Assembly (NCBI GenBank): GCA_002966495.1
Contig: CP016490.1
Coordinates: 1,860,001-1,924,000, forward strand
From: Halomonas sp. GFAJ-1
GTDB lineage: Bacteria; Pseudomonadota; Gammaproteobacteria; Pseudomonadales; Halomonadaceae
Direction: 5' to 3'
DNA: 64,000 bases
The position numbers and the translations under genes were made by a program. The notes under the pieces are model-generated. The model made no database searches. It was not told where the DNA came from and worked only from the letters and a program-made list of their open reading frames with translations. Below, in pieces: positions 8,507 to 17,172 of this stretch. Position 1 is the stretch's first letter. Each line of letters starts with the position of its first letter.

Positions 8507-9628
8507 ATGGCAGCGTTAGAAATTCACAACGTGCGCAAAGAGTTCGGCAGCGAGCGGGTGCTGAAAGATGTCAGTATTTCGATTGACTCCGGTGAGTTCC
8601 TAATTTTGGTGGGGCCATCTGGCTGTGGTAAATCCACGCTGATGAATGCCATCGCCGGGCTGGAGCCGGTGACTAGCGGCAATATCTATATCGACGGCGA
8701 AGACGTCACTTGGCGCACACCTGCTGAGCGGGATATTGCCATGGTGTTTCAGTCCTACGCGCTTTATCCCAGCATGACCGTGCGGCAAAACATCAGCTTT
8801 GGCCTGGAAATGCGCAAGGTGCCCAAAGCTGAGCGTGTCGCTGCCGTAGAGCGCGTGGCCGACCTGCTGCAAATCTCCCACCTGCTGGAACGTAAGCCAG
8901 CCCAGCTTTCCGGTGGCCAGCGCCAGCGGGTGGCCATGGGGCGGGCGTTGGCCCGTGAACCCAAGGTGTATCTATTTGACGAGCCGCTATCAAACCTGGA
9001 CGCAAAACTACGGGTAGATATGCGCACCGAGATTAAAAAGCTCCACCAGCGCTTAGGCACCACGATTGTTTACGTCACCCATGACCAAGTTGAAGCAATG
9101 ACCCTGGCTGACTGTATTGCCGTCATGCGCGATGGTCATATCTTACAGCTTGGCAGTCCCGATGAGGTGTATAACAACCCAGTTGATATGTTCGTCGCAG
9201 GCTTTATGGGCTCACCGTCGATGAACTTTATTCGCGCAACGTTGGAAGCGACGGGCGATGGCTATGCACTGCGTATTGCGACCCCTGATGAAGACGATGT
9301 TCTGCTGCCATGGCCCTCTGAACGCAACGCAGCAGGGCTCGTGGAACAGCTGAATAAGCCGATTATTCTTGGGCTGCGGCCAGAACACTTCAGCGAAGAG
9401 GATGTGCGGCTGAGTGAGCAGGCGGAAGGGACGTTAATGGAGGCCAAGGTAAGCGTCGTTGAGCCTACCGGTGCCGATATTCTGCTGCGCCTACCGCTGG
9501 GTGAGCAGGAAATCACTGCCAGGGTAGGGCCTAAATGTGCAATTTCGCCAGGCGAACGCTTGCCGCTACGCGTCGATATGGCCCGCGCTGTGCTGTTTGA
9601 TGCCGAGACTGAACAGCGCTTGGCGTAA
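8507..9628 (+). CDS. gtsD: Sugar ABC transporter ATPase, MalK/UgpC type
   Basis: This 373-residue ATPase energises the GtsBC permease. The nucleotide-binding domain has Walker A GPSGCGKST (about 36-44), the Q-loop in FQSYALYP, signature LSGGQRQRVAMGRALA, Walker B VYLFDEPLSNLDA and the switch histidine in VTHDQVEAM. The C-terminal third (from about 240) is the TOBE/OB regulatory domain of the MalK family, with GLRPEHF. Its length matches the family. It is separated from gtsC by a long palindrome, so its level may differ from that of the permeases. A strong hairpin follows it and probably terminates the operon. Related ATPases can serve several sugar transporters. Confidence 0.9.
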   Translation: MAALEIHNVRKEFGSERVLKDVSISIDSGEFLILVGPSGCGKSTLMNAIAGLEPVTSGNIYIDGEDVTWRTPAERDIAMVFQSYALYPSMTVRQNISFGLEMRKVPKAERVAAVERVADLLQISHLLERKPAQLSGGQRQRVAMGRALAREPKVYLFDEPLSNLDAKLRVDMRTEIKKLHQRLGTTIVYVTHDQVEAMTLADCIAVMRDGHILQLGSPDEVYNNPVDMFVAGFMGSPSMNFIRATLEATGDGYALRIATPDEDDVLLPWPSERNAAGLVEQLNKPIILGLRPEHFSEEDVRLSEQAEGTLMEAKVSVVEPTGADILLRLPLGEQEITARVGPKCAISPGERLPLRVDMARAVLFDAETEQRLA

Positions 9629-9635
9629 ATAGGTT

Positions 9636-9676
9636 GGCCTCCCACAAAGGCATTCAGCGCTACTTTGTGGGGGGCC
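9636..9676. terminator. Shared terminator hairpin between gtsD and ycjF
   Basis: A 14-bp stem (GGCCTCCCACAAAG with CTTTGTGGGGGGCC, one G-T wobble) with a 13-base loop lies between the convergent gtsD and ycjF genes. The flanking T-runs are weak, so it may act in both directions with modest efficiency. Confidence 0.65.
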
Positions 9677-9697
9677 GTAGCAGTTTATAAAATGCGC

Positions 9698-10741
9698 TTA
9701 ATTGTGAGGGCGAGTGGCGGGTGCCGTTTCTTTATCCAGCCGTTTGATTTGTCGCCATAGGTCTTGGCGGAGGTCAGCGAGCTTAGGCTGTTCTTCAGGG
9801 GTAAAGGCCACGGGGCGGCATAAGCGTTGGGCGCGTAACCCTAAACGGGCACTGAGCAGCCCGGTGGCTAGCCCCTGGCCCGCCCGTGCGGAGAGCCTGC
9901 CTGCCAAATCCAGCGAGAGCATATCCATGCTGGCATCGGTAGCGAGCTCGCTAGCACCAGCAAACGCCATGTTGTGTAGTACGTTGCGAAATAGCCGCAG
10001 GCGACTGGCGTAGCCAAGTTCAAGGCCGTACAGGCGGCATAACCGGTCCACCATGGCGAGGCTTCGCCAGGCCACCAGTGCCATATCCACCAGGGTTAGC
10101 GGGCTGATGGCGACCATAATGGCGGTTTCACCGGACATACGGGTAATTAGGCGCTGAGCTTCGCGGTCGCGGGGCACCAGCAAGTGGTAACGCAGTAATG
10201 TCTGTATCTCTTCACCGCTGTGGTGTGGTTGGCAGGCCCGTTGGAACGCCAGCCAATGCGGGTCGTCATCGCTCAGTTTTAGTTGGCGCTTCAGCTGCTC
10301 TGCCATGGATTGGGCTTGTTTGGTAGAGCGTTGTGGCAGTTCGGCAAGGTCAGCTCGTAGCGTGTCGTGGCGCTTCAAGCGGCGCAGGCGACCAAGCTCT
10401 TTAAGCAGGGAGACACCGCCTAGGCCAATGAGGCTAATACCAAAGAGCTGCCAGGCCATGCTCATCCACTGAGATTGGGAAAGCGCTGCGGGAATGCCTG
10501 TGGCTAACTCTACGGCGCCCAATGTGGCACCGCCCACCAGCGCAAACATTAGCCCCCAGCGTCGCTTGCGGGGCGTGCCTAGGCTTGCCTCGGGCAACGC
10601 TTTTAGCTCTGCTTGGGGGGTTAGTGGCTGATGAGGCTCGGTGGCGGCAAAGGTTTCGCGCTGGCGTAGGGGTTCTGAGGAGGGCGCATGCTTCGGTGTC
10701 TCATCTAGCGTGAAGTGCCGACGTGGCTGCGGGGTACTCAT
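9698..10741 (-). CDS. ycjF: Inner-membrane protein, YcjF family (DUF697/TIGR01620)
   Basis: This 347-residue protein has a long polar N-terminus. Two adjacent membrane segments follow (about residues 62-82 and 92-115, in GLMFALVGGATLGAVELA and QLFGISLIGLGGVSLL). The C-terminal half is helical, with the conserved GETAIMVAISPLTLVDMALVAW segment of the YcjF family. It overlaps ycjX by four bases (ATGA), as expected for the conserved ycjX-ycjF pair. In E. coli the pair belongs to a stress-induced operon; the biochemical role is unknown. YcjX probably docks to YcjF at the membrane, but that is inference. Confidence 0.85.
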   Translation of the reverse strand: MSTPQPRRHFTLDETPKHAPSSEPLRQRETFAATEPHQPLTPQAELKALPEASLGTPRKRRWGLMFALVGGATLGAVELATGIPAALSQSQWMSMAWQLFGISLIGLGGVSLLKELGRLRRLKRHDTLRADLAELPQRSTKQAQSMAEQLKRQLKLSDDDPHWLAFQRACQPHHSGEEIQTLLRYHLLVPRDREAQRLITRMSGETAIMVAISPLTLVDMALVAWRSLAMVDRLCRLYGLELGYASRLRLFRNVLHNMAFAGASELATDASMDMLSLDLAGRLSARAGQGLATGLLSARLGLRAQRLCRPVAFTPEEQPKLADLRQDLWRQIKRLDKETAPATRPHN

Positions 10742-12126
10742 TTCAGTTTATCTCCAATCAGCCAGTCGATGGCGGCGTCCATACGAATGTGCGAAAGCGC
10801 CTCTGCATCGGTCGCCATGGGGCGGAAACTAGGGAAATCAAATCCTTGCTGCTGCCAGAAGTCGGCTTTCGGCAGGCGACTCGGGACATCGCCTGGGTAG
10901 ACCAGCACCTCTTCACCTTCAAGCGTCGTGCCTTTTAGCGCGGGCGTGCGCTTGCCTTCGTGGAGTACTTCCCTGGCATCGGTGGCGCGTATGGCGGCTA
11001 GTGACAATGCCTTCACCGGAATGTCGGCAAAGCGTAGGTCTTTGAGGGGCTCGGCTAGCAGTGCTTCTAGTAGTAGTACCACATTGCCGTGCTGGTCGGG
11101 GGTGACGTGGTCGGCTTTGGTGGCGGCAATGGCGAGCCGGTCAATTTTGGGCGCAAACAGACGCGTCAGCAGACTGCGCTTGCCGTAATCAAAGCTCTGC
11201 ATCAGCTGGCGCAGCGCCCTAGAAAGGTCTTCAAAACGCTCTGGGCCGGCATTAAGCGCGCCAAGTACATCGACCAGCACAATTTGGCGGTCAAAGCGAC
11301 GGAAATGGTCGCGGTAAAAAGGCCGTACCACCTGCTGCTGGTAGTAGCGAAAACGCGTTGCTAAAGTGGCGTAAACGCTGGTGTTAGGCAGTGCTTCCAG
11401 GGTCTCTTTGGGGGTGCGAAGCGCGGGTAGCGGGAAAAACTGCAGCACCGGCGCGCCATCTAGCTCTCCTGGTAGTAAAAAACGCCCGGGCTGCAGGTCT
11501 GAAAACCCCGCTTGCTTGGCGCGCCGCAGGCCTTGGGCGTAGGCTTCTGCAAGCGTGGCGAGTTGGGCTTCATCGGCTTCAGCGGTGGGGTCAAGGTGTT
11601 CTATCTCGGTTAACCATTCGCTAAATAGCGCTTTCCTATGTGGCCCTTCAAGCTGCGCCTGGGCGTGGCACCAACTATAAAAGTCGTGCTGTAGCAGGGG
11701 GAGATCCAGCAGCCACTCGCCGGGGTAGTCAAATAGGTCAAGGGTTAAGTGGGCGATGTCTGGCGTCAGCCAGCCCTGCTGGGCGGGCCGGTAGCGTAGC
11801 TGTAAGCGTAGCTCGCTAATGCCGCGGGTCGGCTCAGGCCAGCGGGGTGGGGTATCACGAAGTGCGGCCATGCCAGGGTCGTAGGGAAAGCGTGGCACAC
11901 CGAGGTCTGGTTGGTTCAGCCGCTGCGCACCCAGTAAACGGCCTTCGCGAGCGACCGGTAATAAATCAAGTTGCGCTTCCACTCCTGCGTGGCGTAACTG
12001 ATTCACTAACGAGGTTAAGAACGCAGTTTTTCCTGCTTGAGATAGTCCCGTGACCGCCAGCCGCAACTGCCGATCGCGTCCCCGCTCTAATAAATTGCTC
12101 AATTCGCGGCTTAACGGCTGGCGCAT
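10738..12126 (-). CDS. ycjX: YcjX-type P-loop nucleotidase (DUF463)
   Basis: This 462-residue P-loop NTPase has Walker A GLSQAGKTAFLTSLV at about residues 27-41. DLFDYPGEWLLDLPLL resembles the DxxG switch region of G proteins, and VLVDVLGALNAG and ATKADHV look like further guanine-nucleotide elements (the latter a variant of NKxD). The family is described as GTP-binding and stress-associated. The gene is first in a two-gene unit with ycjF and is translationally coupled to it. The ATG at 12126 starts a typical family N-terminus (LSRELSNLLERGRDRQLRLAVTG begins within the first residues). The physiological role is not established. Confidence 0.85.
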   Translation of the reverse strand: MRQPLSRELSNLLERGRDRQLRLAVTGLSQAGKTAFLTSLVNQLRHAGVEAQLDLLPVAREGRLLGAQRLNQPDLGVPRFPYDPGMAALRDTPPRWPEPTRGISELRLQLRYRPAQQGWLTPDIAHLTLDLFDYPGEWLLDLPLLQHDFYSWCHAQAQLEGPHRKALFSEWLTEIEHLDPTAEADEAQLATLAEAYAQGLRRAKQAGFSDLQPGRFLLPGELDGAPVLQFFPLPALRTPKETLEALPNTSVYATLATRFRYYQQQVVRPFYRDHFRRFDRQIVLVDVLGALNAGPERFEDLSRALRQLMQSFDYGKRSLLTRLFAPKIDRLAIAATKADHVTPDQHGNVVLLLEALLAEPLKDLRFADIPVKALSLAAIRATDAREVLHEGKRTPALKGTTLEGEEVLVYPGDVPSRLPKADFWQQQGFDFPSFRPMATDAEALSHIRMDAAIDWLIGDKLK

Positions 12127-12180
12127 AAAACAGGCCTCGTAGGCATCACAAAGTTAGGGGGAGTGCTCCCAGCATAGCGG

Positions 12181-12372
12181 CTAGTGCCGCAGCATGAGCA
12201 CTAACTGATAGAACATCGGCATCGTTGCAATTTGGAAGCCTATCACTGCGATCACATAGCCTGGCCATTTGCGTGACATCTTTTGGGCTAGCGTTAGGCC
12301 AACCAAGCACACCACCATGCCCACTAGGTTAAACACAAGCGTGGCTGCCTCAAGCAGGTCTTGAGGATTCAT
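12181..12372 (-). CDS. Small two-helix membrane protein, function unknown
   Basis: This 63-residue protein is mostly hydrophobic. Two membrane segments (about residues 10-28 and 38-58) flank a short basic loop AQKMSRKW that should face the cytoplasm. AGGAGC lies 5-6 bases before the ATG, which supports translation. It is 54 bases upstream of ycjX on the same strand and may be transcribed with it. I do not recognise the family. Confidence 0.6.
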   Translation of the reverse strand: MNPQDLLEAATLVFNLVGMVVCLVGLTLAQKMSRKWPGYVIAVIGFQIATMPMFYQLVLMLRH

Positions 12373-12459
12373 GGAAGCTCCTTGTCTGAGTTGTATGGCA
12401 TCTATCGGTATCGCTACATTACCAAGTTATTGATGTGCAAGTGATTGCTAAAACACGAA

Positions 12460-13329
12460 TTAGCCGCGGCTTAATGTCGTACCTAGCAGGTGCTGTGCGC
12501 CAGGCACCAGCCAAACCGGATCTAGGCGGGTATTCGCCGCTTCTACACAGAGAAAGTGGCGAGCTGACTCGGCGGGGGTGTCGCTAGGTAGCTCGCTGTC
12601 GGGGTGCCATACGACGGTAGAGTCGCTGGACTGTTTGGCAATGCGTAGGCTTCGCCTGCCATCGTTAAGCAGTACGGCTTCATTGGTATGATAAATGCGG
12701 TCAACTTCGCCACGAACGGCCAGTGTTCCTTGTTGCTCATCTTCAGCAAAATCGCGCAGCTTATCTAAGTAGCGCGCGCCCGCTAGCCCTTCCAGATGGC
12801 ACTGGTGGGTATCGGCAACGGCTACGTAGGTATGCAGCGCGCCGCTAGTTTTAATCGGCGTGTCGCCAACGTTTTCGCTAATCAGCTCGACATTCAGCCG
12901 TTGGGCGTTGGCTTGAATAACCACCCGAGCCGTCAATACGCTATGCAGACGCTTTGCGGGTGAGAGGTGAACTTCGATGCCTTCGGCGTGCTCATCCACG
13001 GCTTCTAGACGCCACTGGGCATGGCGGGCAAGGCCGTGAAAGGGGCCATCACGTTCAGGGCTTTCATCGGCATAACGCTCGTCTCCAAACCACGGCCAAC
13101 AAAGTGGGATGCCGCCACGGATGGCACCAGGCAGCGCTTGTGGAGTGGGCGTGACCCATAGCCAGTTGTCATCGCCTGTGGGTTGAAAATGCAGGACCTG
13201 CGCACCCTGAAGGCTGATCACCATTTCCCCCCAGGCCATCTTGAACAGCACTACCTCACGCCCTTGCCAGCTGGCCTGTTGCTGGCCGTCTACGTTGTTA
13301 AGGAGCTGTTTGAGAGAATCGGGGATCAT
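12460..13329 (-). CDS. D-hexose-6-phosphate mutarotase (aldose-1-epimerase family, YeaD-like)
   Basis: This 289-residue protein of the galactose-mutarotase fold interconverts alpha and beta anomers of hexose 6-phosphates in the cytoplasm. Recognisable pieces are GGIPLCWPWFGD near residue 85, FHGLARHAQW with one conserved histidine, SGALHTYVAV with the catalytic histidine, and CVEAAN near the C-terminus with the likely catalytic glutamate. I start at the ATG at 13329, preceded by AAAGGAAACC; a start nine codons upstream (13356) lacks support. In Pseudomonas a mutarotase of this group lies beside the gts glucose genes, and here it is 3 kb away, in keeping with a sugar-use region. Confidence 0.87.
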   Translation of the reverse strand: MIPDSLKQLLNNVDGQQQASWQGREVVLFKMAWGEMVISLQGAQVLHFQPTGDDNWLWVTPTPQALPGAIRGGIPLCWPWFGDERYADESPERDGPFHGLARHAQWRLEAVDEHAEGIEVHLSPAKRLHSVLTARVVIQANAQRLNVELISENVGDTPIKTSGALHTYVAVADTHQCHLEGLAGARYLDKLRDFAEDEQQGTLAVRGEVDRIYHTNEAVLLNDGRRSLRIAKQSSDSTVVWHPDSELPSDTPAESARHFLCVEAANTRLDPVWLVPGAQHLLGTTLSRG

Positions 13330-13487
13330 GGGGTTTCCTTTATAGAGAGCAAGCATCCGGTGCGCCGAACAGTAGCGCTGTGTGCTATGTTAGGACAAGC
13401 GCGATGCGTAGGTAAAACAGCTGGCGAGATGAAGCAGCTAGAATAGATGGGTAAAACCCCAAGTAAAGTGAATATCAAGGAGGCACT

Positions 13488-13730
13488 ATGGGCTTTATTG
13501 CATGGCTGATTATTGGTGGTTTAGCTGGCTGGATTGCTGGCAATATCATGCGCGGCGGCGGTTTCGGTGTGCTGGGTAATATAGGTGTCGGTATTATTGG
13601 TGCGTTGGTTGGCGGCTTCCTGTTCAGCCTCTTAGGGCTTCAAGCCGGTGGTTTTATCGGCTCGCTGGTGACGGCGACCGTTGGTGCAGTCGTTTTGCTA
13701 TGGGTCATCAGTAAAGTCAAAAGCGCTTAG
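13488..13730 (+). CDS. GlsB/YeaQ/YmgE-type small membrane protein
   Basis: This 80-residue, glycine-rich membrane protein has three hydrophobic segments. The family signature is visible in WLIIGGLAGWIAG near the start and in GIIGALVGGFLF in the middle. Members are annotated as transglycosylase-associated or GlsB stress proteins, but no enzyme activity has been shown for them. An excellent AAGGAGG site precedes the ATG and a hairpin terminator follows, so it looks like a single-gene unit. Confidence 0.85.
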   Translation: MGFIAWLIIGGLAGWIAGNIMRGGGFGVLGNIGVGIIGALVGGFLFSLLGLQAGGFIGSLVTATVGAVVLLWVISKVKSA

Positions 13731-13755
13731 CGCCACACAGCCTGTCCTATATGCG

Positions 13756-13787
13756 CTGCCCGGCCTTTGTGTCGGGCAGTGTTGTTT
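13756..13787 (+). terminator. Terminator after the GlsB-like gene
   Basis: CTGCCCG pairs with CGGGCAG across a 10-base loop, followed by TGTTGTTTTG. The T-run is interrupted but the position, 25 bases after the stop, is right. Confidence 0.65.
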
Positions 13788-13911
13788 TGTGGCGTTGCTA
13801 TCGGTCTTGGCACAAGTTTCCGTTACACTATGCAACTTTTAGCAGCCTGATTAGGGCTGCTTCATTTTGTTTGGCTTTCATTGATCGCTTTCTGCTTCTT
13901 CGAGGTGTCTT

Positions 13912-16377
13912 TTGGTCGACGCGCTGAATGCCTGGTGGGCCCAACAGCTGGTGCTGTGTGATTGGGCGTTTACTCCACACCCGCTGGCGGTGGATGCAGT
14001 GGCGGCTGAACAGCGCCTGCTGCAGTTAGGTATTGCCCACCGGGGCGATCTGGCCGACCAGCTTTTCCACGGCTTGGGTGCGCCCCCAGGTGAGGCCGAC
14101 CGGCTTTTAGGCACACTTGAGTGGGCAGCGCTGGCGGGCGCAGCGGGGTGGCTAACTCAGGCAGAAGCCACCAACTGGGCCCACCACGTAACCCGGCGAA
14201 TTACCTCTGAGTACAGTGACCTGCGGGCTTGGCTTGGTGATTTACGCCGAGCACTAGGCGCAAAGGGCTGGGAAACCGGTGCCGACGACCGTTTTATTGA
14301 TGCCTGCCAAGCGTTAGCTGACCTGGAGAGTGAAGGCGAAGGCATTACCTGGGAGACGCTTGAACAAGCGTTGTTAACTTTGCCTGAGCTTAAGTCGCTA
14401 TGGCCGCAAATGCCTGCTGCTCAGCCGTGGCGGCTATGTGCGCTGTTCAGGCCGGTGATGAGCTACCCAGCCAATGCCATCGACTGGCCCGATGCACCAG
14501 AGTGGTTAGAGCGTATTTGGCAGGTTCACGACCGCGAACAGCTGCTAGAGGTCATCCTGTGGTTAAGCGCCCAGGGCGAGCGCCAACGCTGGGATATTGA
14601 AGCTCGTGAACTACTGACCATGGATAATGCTCAGCGGTTAGAGTGGCAGCGTAATGTGCTTGAAGACTCCCCCTATGCGCCGGTGCTGAATAAGTTTGTC
14701 AGCGAAGGTGAGCCGCTAGAGTGGGCAGCCTGGGACTGGCTACGAGTGGTGGAATTAGCCTGGGCGGGAGCCTGCTGTGAGTGGTTAAGCCAGGATGAGG
14801 CCGATGCGCTGGCTGCCCATGCCGCCGACTTGATCGGCCGTCGCTACCACGACTGGTATGCCGTTTTAAAAGCGTACATGCGTGGCCAAAGCCTGTTTGA
14901 AGGGGTCGACCGCCGTGGCATGACGCCTAATGTTCGCCACAAGCTGCTGATGCACGCGTCCCACAGCCCTTGGAAGCATCCATTGGGAACGTTGCTGGAC
15001 GATATAACGCGAAGCGCGTCTCGAGCGCGTATTAAGCAGTGGCGCAATTCGCCGCATCATTGGCTATTAGCGTTAGCGAGCGTGCGGGAACCCGATGTGA
15101 TGCTACGCCAACTTAATCCTTCGGCACCTGTTGCTGAACAGCGCCGCGCCGATGCGGCGGTGTACCTTCAAGACTCGTTGGGCTTACATGCAGATGAGGG
15201 CCATCAGGCGTTGGCACGTTACTGGTTGCCGGCCCAGGCGCACCACCTTAACCAATTGGCAGCGGATGCGGTACACGGCGTGATGCCGCCTTCACAAACC
15301 TTGTTTGGGCAACCTACGCCCGATGAGTTGCAGCAGCGCAACGCTGTGAAAGGCGTGAGCCGCCATGCGGCCACTATTCACATGGCGGAGAAGTTCGCAT
15401 TTTATCTGCATATGGCGATGGATAGCGGGCTGTTTGAGCAGGCACCGTTACTGGCCTACGCCAGCGCCCTGCGTAGCTGCCTGTGCCGTTTTTATGCCAC
15501 GCCTAAGCGCTTGTTAGATGCATGGTTTGCCTGGGAGAGTTGCCTGCCCGAGCCTGAGCATGACTCGCTGATTAACGAGATTGCATGGCATCTTGATGAC
15601 CCTGGCAGCCTGTTTCATTGGCTTGATTGGCGCCACGATGCCTGGTGCGAACCCGGCGAGCGGCCTACGCTAAGTCACTTCACCGCTATGTCGTTGGTAG
15701 GGCCGCTAAATAGCGCCGTCTGGAGCGAGCCTCAGGTAGAAAGCCCCCGGGAGTGCGCCGATATCCGCGAGTGGGTGGAAAGCCATTATCACCTGAGCAG
15801 CGCGAGTGACATGCAGGAGTTTTTAACCTTTATGTTGGAGTCCGGCGACCGCCAGGAGTACCAGATCAACTATGCGCCTTATACGCTCAACAACGAACGG
15901 TTAAATGCTGAAATCGCTATTTTGGAGTCGGGTGATTGCGGTGAAGAGGAGCGGCATCATCTACTCCGGTTGCGCCGTGTACGTAGCAACGAAGATGGTT
16001 GTAATGATGTGGACATGGCTGCCTGGGATATCGCTCAACTGGTAGACCTCGCCATTGCGGCTCGCCAGCTTGGCTGGCTAGAGCGTAAAGCGTTTGCAGA
16101 TATATTGGATCGGGCATACAAGCTGGCCGCTGACCATTACGCCGGTTGGCAAGAGTACGCGGTGGGCATGTACGCAGGTTTTTCGTTTTTTATGGGAGAA
16201 ACCCCTGAGCGGGAAAGTTTTTTAGCAGGATTTCGCCAGGCGATGGTGGCCTGGGTGTGCGGTGCGCCGGTATTAGCAGGCCCCTGGTCGAGCCTCGATT
16301 TTCCTGGCAATAAGCCGCGCCATTTCGCGCCGCTGCATATTGATACCCTGCCCGAAGATCAGCGTACGTTACATTGA
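13912..16377 (+). CDS. Large helical protein with repeated DUF1266-like modules
   Basis: This 821-residue cytoplasmic protein has no signal peptide and many W, A and L residues. Segments near residues 68-118, 271-331, 492-546 and 701-762 share one pattern: a helix with W/F and alanines, a G(A/Q)xxWL-type turn, another helix and a closing Y..(W/L).AW/Y segment. The clearest are WAAWDWLRVVELAWAGACC and MAAWDIAQLVDLAIAARQLG, each ending in an (A)YMRG/MYAG element. This matches the DUF1266 pattern known from short E. coli proteins such as YbeU and YbeR. It starts with TTG, six bases after GAGG; no ATG fits. No catalytic motif is evident and the role is unknown. Codon use looks like that of its neighbours. 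Confidence 0.75.
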   Translation: MVDALNAWWAQQLVLCDWAFTPHPLAVDAVAAEQRLLQLGIAHRGDLADQLFHGLGAPPGEADRLLGTLEWAALAGAAGWLTQAEATNWAHHVTRRITSEYSDLRAWLGDLRRALGAKGWETGADDRFIDACQALADLESEGEGITWETLEQALLTLPELKSLWPQMPAAQPWRLCALFRPVMSYPANAIDWPDAPEWLERIWQVHDREQLLEVILWLSAQGERQRWDIEARELLTMDNAQRLEWQRNVLEDSPYAPVLNKFVSEGEPLEWAAWDWLRVVELAWAGACCEWLSQDEADALAAHAADLIGRRYHDWYAVLKAYMRGQSLFEGVDRRGMTPNVRHKLLMHASHSPWKHPLGTLLDDITRSASRARIKQWRNSPHHWLLALASVREPDVMLRQLNPSAPVAEQRRADAAVYLQDSLGLHADEGHQALARYWLPAQAHHLNQLAADAVHGVMPPSQTLFGQPTPDELQQRNAVKGVSRHAATIHMAEKFAFYLHMAMDSGLFEQAPLLAYASALRSCLCRFYATPKRLLDAWFAWESCLPEPEHDSLINEIAWHLDDPGSLFHWLDWRHDAWCEPGERPTLSHFTAMSLVGPLNSAVWSEPQVESPRECADIREWVESHYHLSSASDMQEFLTFMLESGDRQEYQINYAPYTLNNERLNAEIAILESGDCGEEERHHLLRLRRVRSNEDGCNDVDMAAWDIAQLVDLAIAARQLGWLERKAFADILDRAYKLAADHYAGWQEYAVGMYAGFSFFMGETPERESFLAGFRQAMVAWVCGAPVLAGPWSSLDFPGNKPRHFAPLHIDTLPEDQRTLH

Positions 16378-16484
16378 TGCTCGCCAAACCTAAGATGATT
16401 AGCTTATAGTCCTCAGGCCGAAAAAAATGAGTTTTGTCATATTTCACTCTCTTTCACCGTCCACACTGTTATGAGGTTAATCGC

Positions 16485-17120
16485 ATGGTTGCGTTGCCAC
16501 ACCCCGCTGTGACCGCTGTCCGTGTTGTAAGTGCTTGTGTCGTTGTTGCTTTTTTAGCTGGCTGCGCTGGCTCAGCTACACGCCAAGGCATGGAAGCCCC
16601 TGAAGATTATTTCTCGATGTCGCTTCCGGGGATGAAGGGAGCCACTCCCCAAATGTCACCCGTTGACCCTATCGATGCACATCTGCGTAGCCTCCAGACG
16701 CCTCCACCAACAGCTATTCGCCAAGCGCTGTTAGAGCAGCATCAGCAATGGGCAGGTACGCCTTATCGGATTGGAGGGACGACGGAGCGAGGGATCGACT
16801 GCTCCGCCCTGGTAAGAAATGTTTTCCGCGACACGTTTAATTTACAGCTACCTCGTTCTACCCAGGATCAAGTGCATGAGGGACGCCCGATCGACCGCCA
16901 AGAGCTGCAGGCGGGCGATCTGGTCTTCTTCCGTCCTCCAGGAGCTTATAATCATGTGGGCATTTACGTGGGGGATGGCCACTTTCTTCACGCCTCCACC
17001 TCCCAAGGGGTGATTATTTCCAGCCTGGATAACAACTACTGGCAGCGTTACTACTGGCAATCACGCCGTACTTTAGAGCCGACTAACCTTGCCCATCTGG
17101 GTAGTCGTTTTACCCAGTAA
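16485..17120 (+). CDS. mepS: NlpC/P60 family lipoprotein, MepS-like murein endopeptidase
   Basis: This 211-residue outer-membrane lipoprotein probably cleaves peptide crosslinks in murein. The signal peptide ends in the lipobox LAGC, with lipidated Cys at about residue 27. The NlpC/P60 domain fills the C-terminal half: catalytic cysteine in GIDCSALVRNVF, then LPRSTQDQ and GDLVFF, catalytic histidine in YNHVGIYVGDGHFLHAS, and a polar third residue near SSLDNNYW. The close match to E. coli Spr/MepS around LPRSTQ and HAS(T)S.GVIISS supports the name. The ATG at 16485 with GAGG eight bases upstream is preferred to an upstream TTG at 16434, which would put 17 odd residues before the signal peptide. 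Confidence 0.85.
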   Translation: MVALPHPAVTAVRVVSACVVVAFLAGCAGSATRQGMEAPEDYFSMSLPGMKGATPQMSPVDPIDAHLRSLQTPPPTAIRQALLEQHQQWAGTPYRIGGTTERGIDCSALVRNVFRDTFNLQLPRSTQDQVHEGRPIDRQELQAGDLVFFRPPGAYNHVGIYVGDGHFLHASTSQGVIISSLDNNYWQRYYWQSRRTLEPTNLAHLGSRFTQ

Positions 17121-17172
17121 GTGCCTGCCACCATCACCGCTTTGATACTCGGCGTTTAATAGTGGGAATGGC

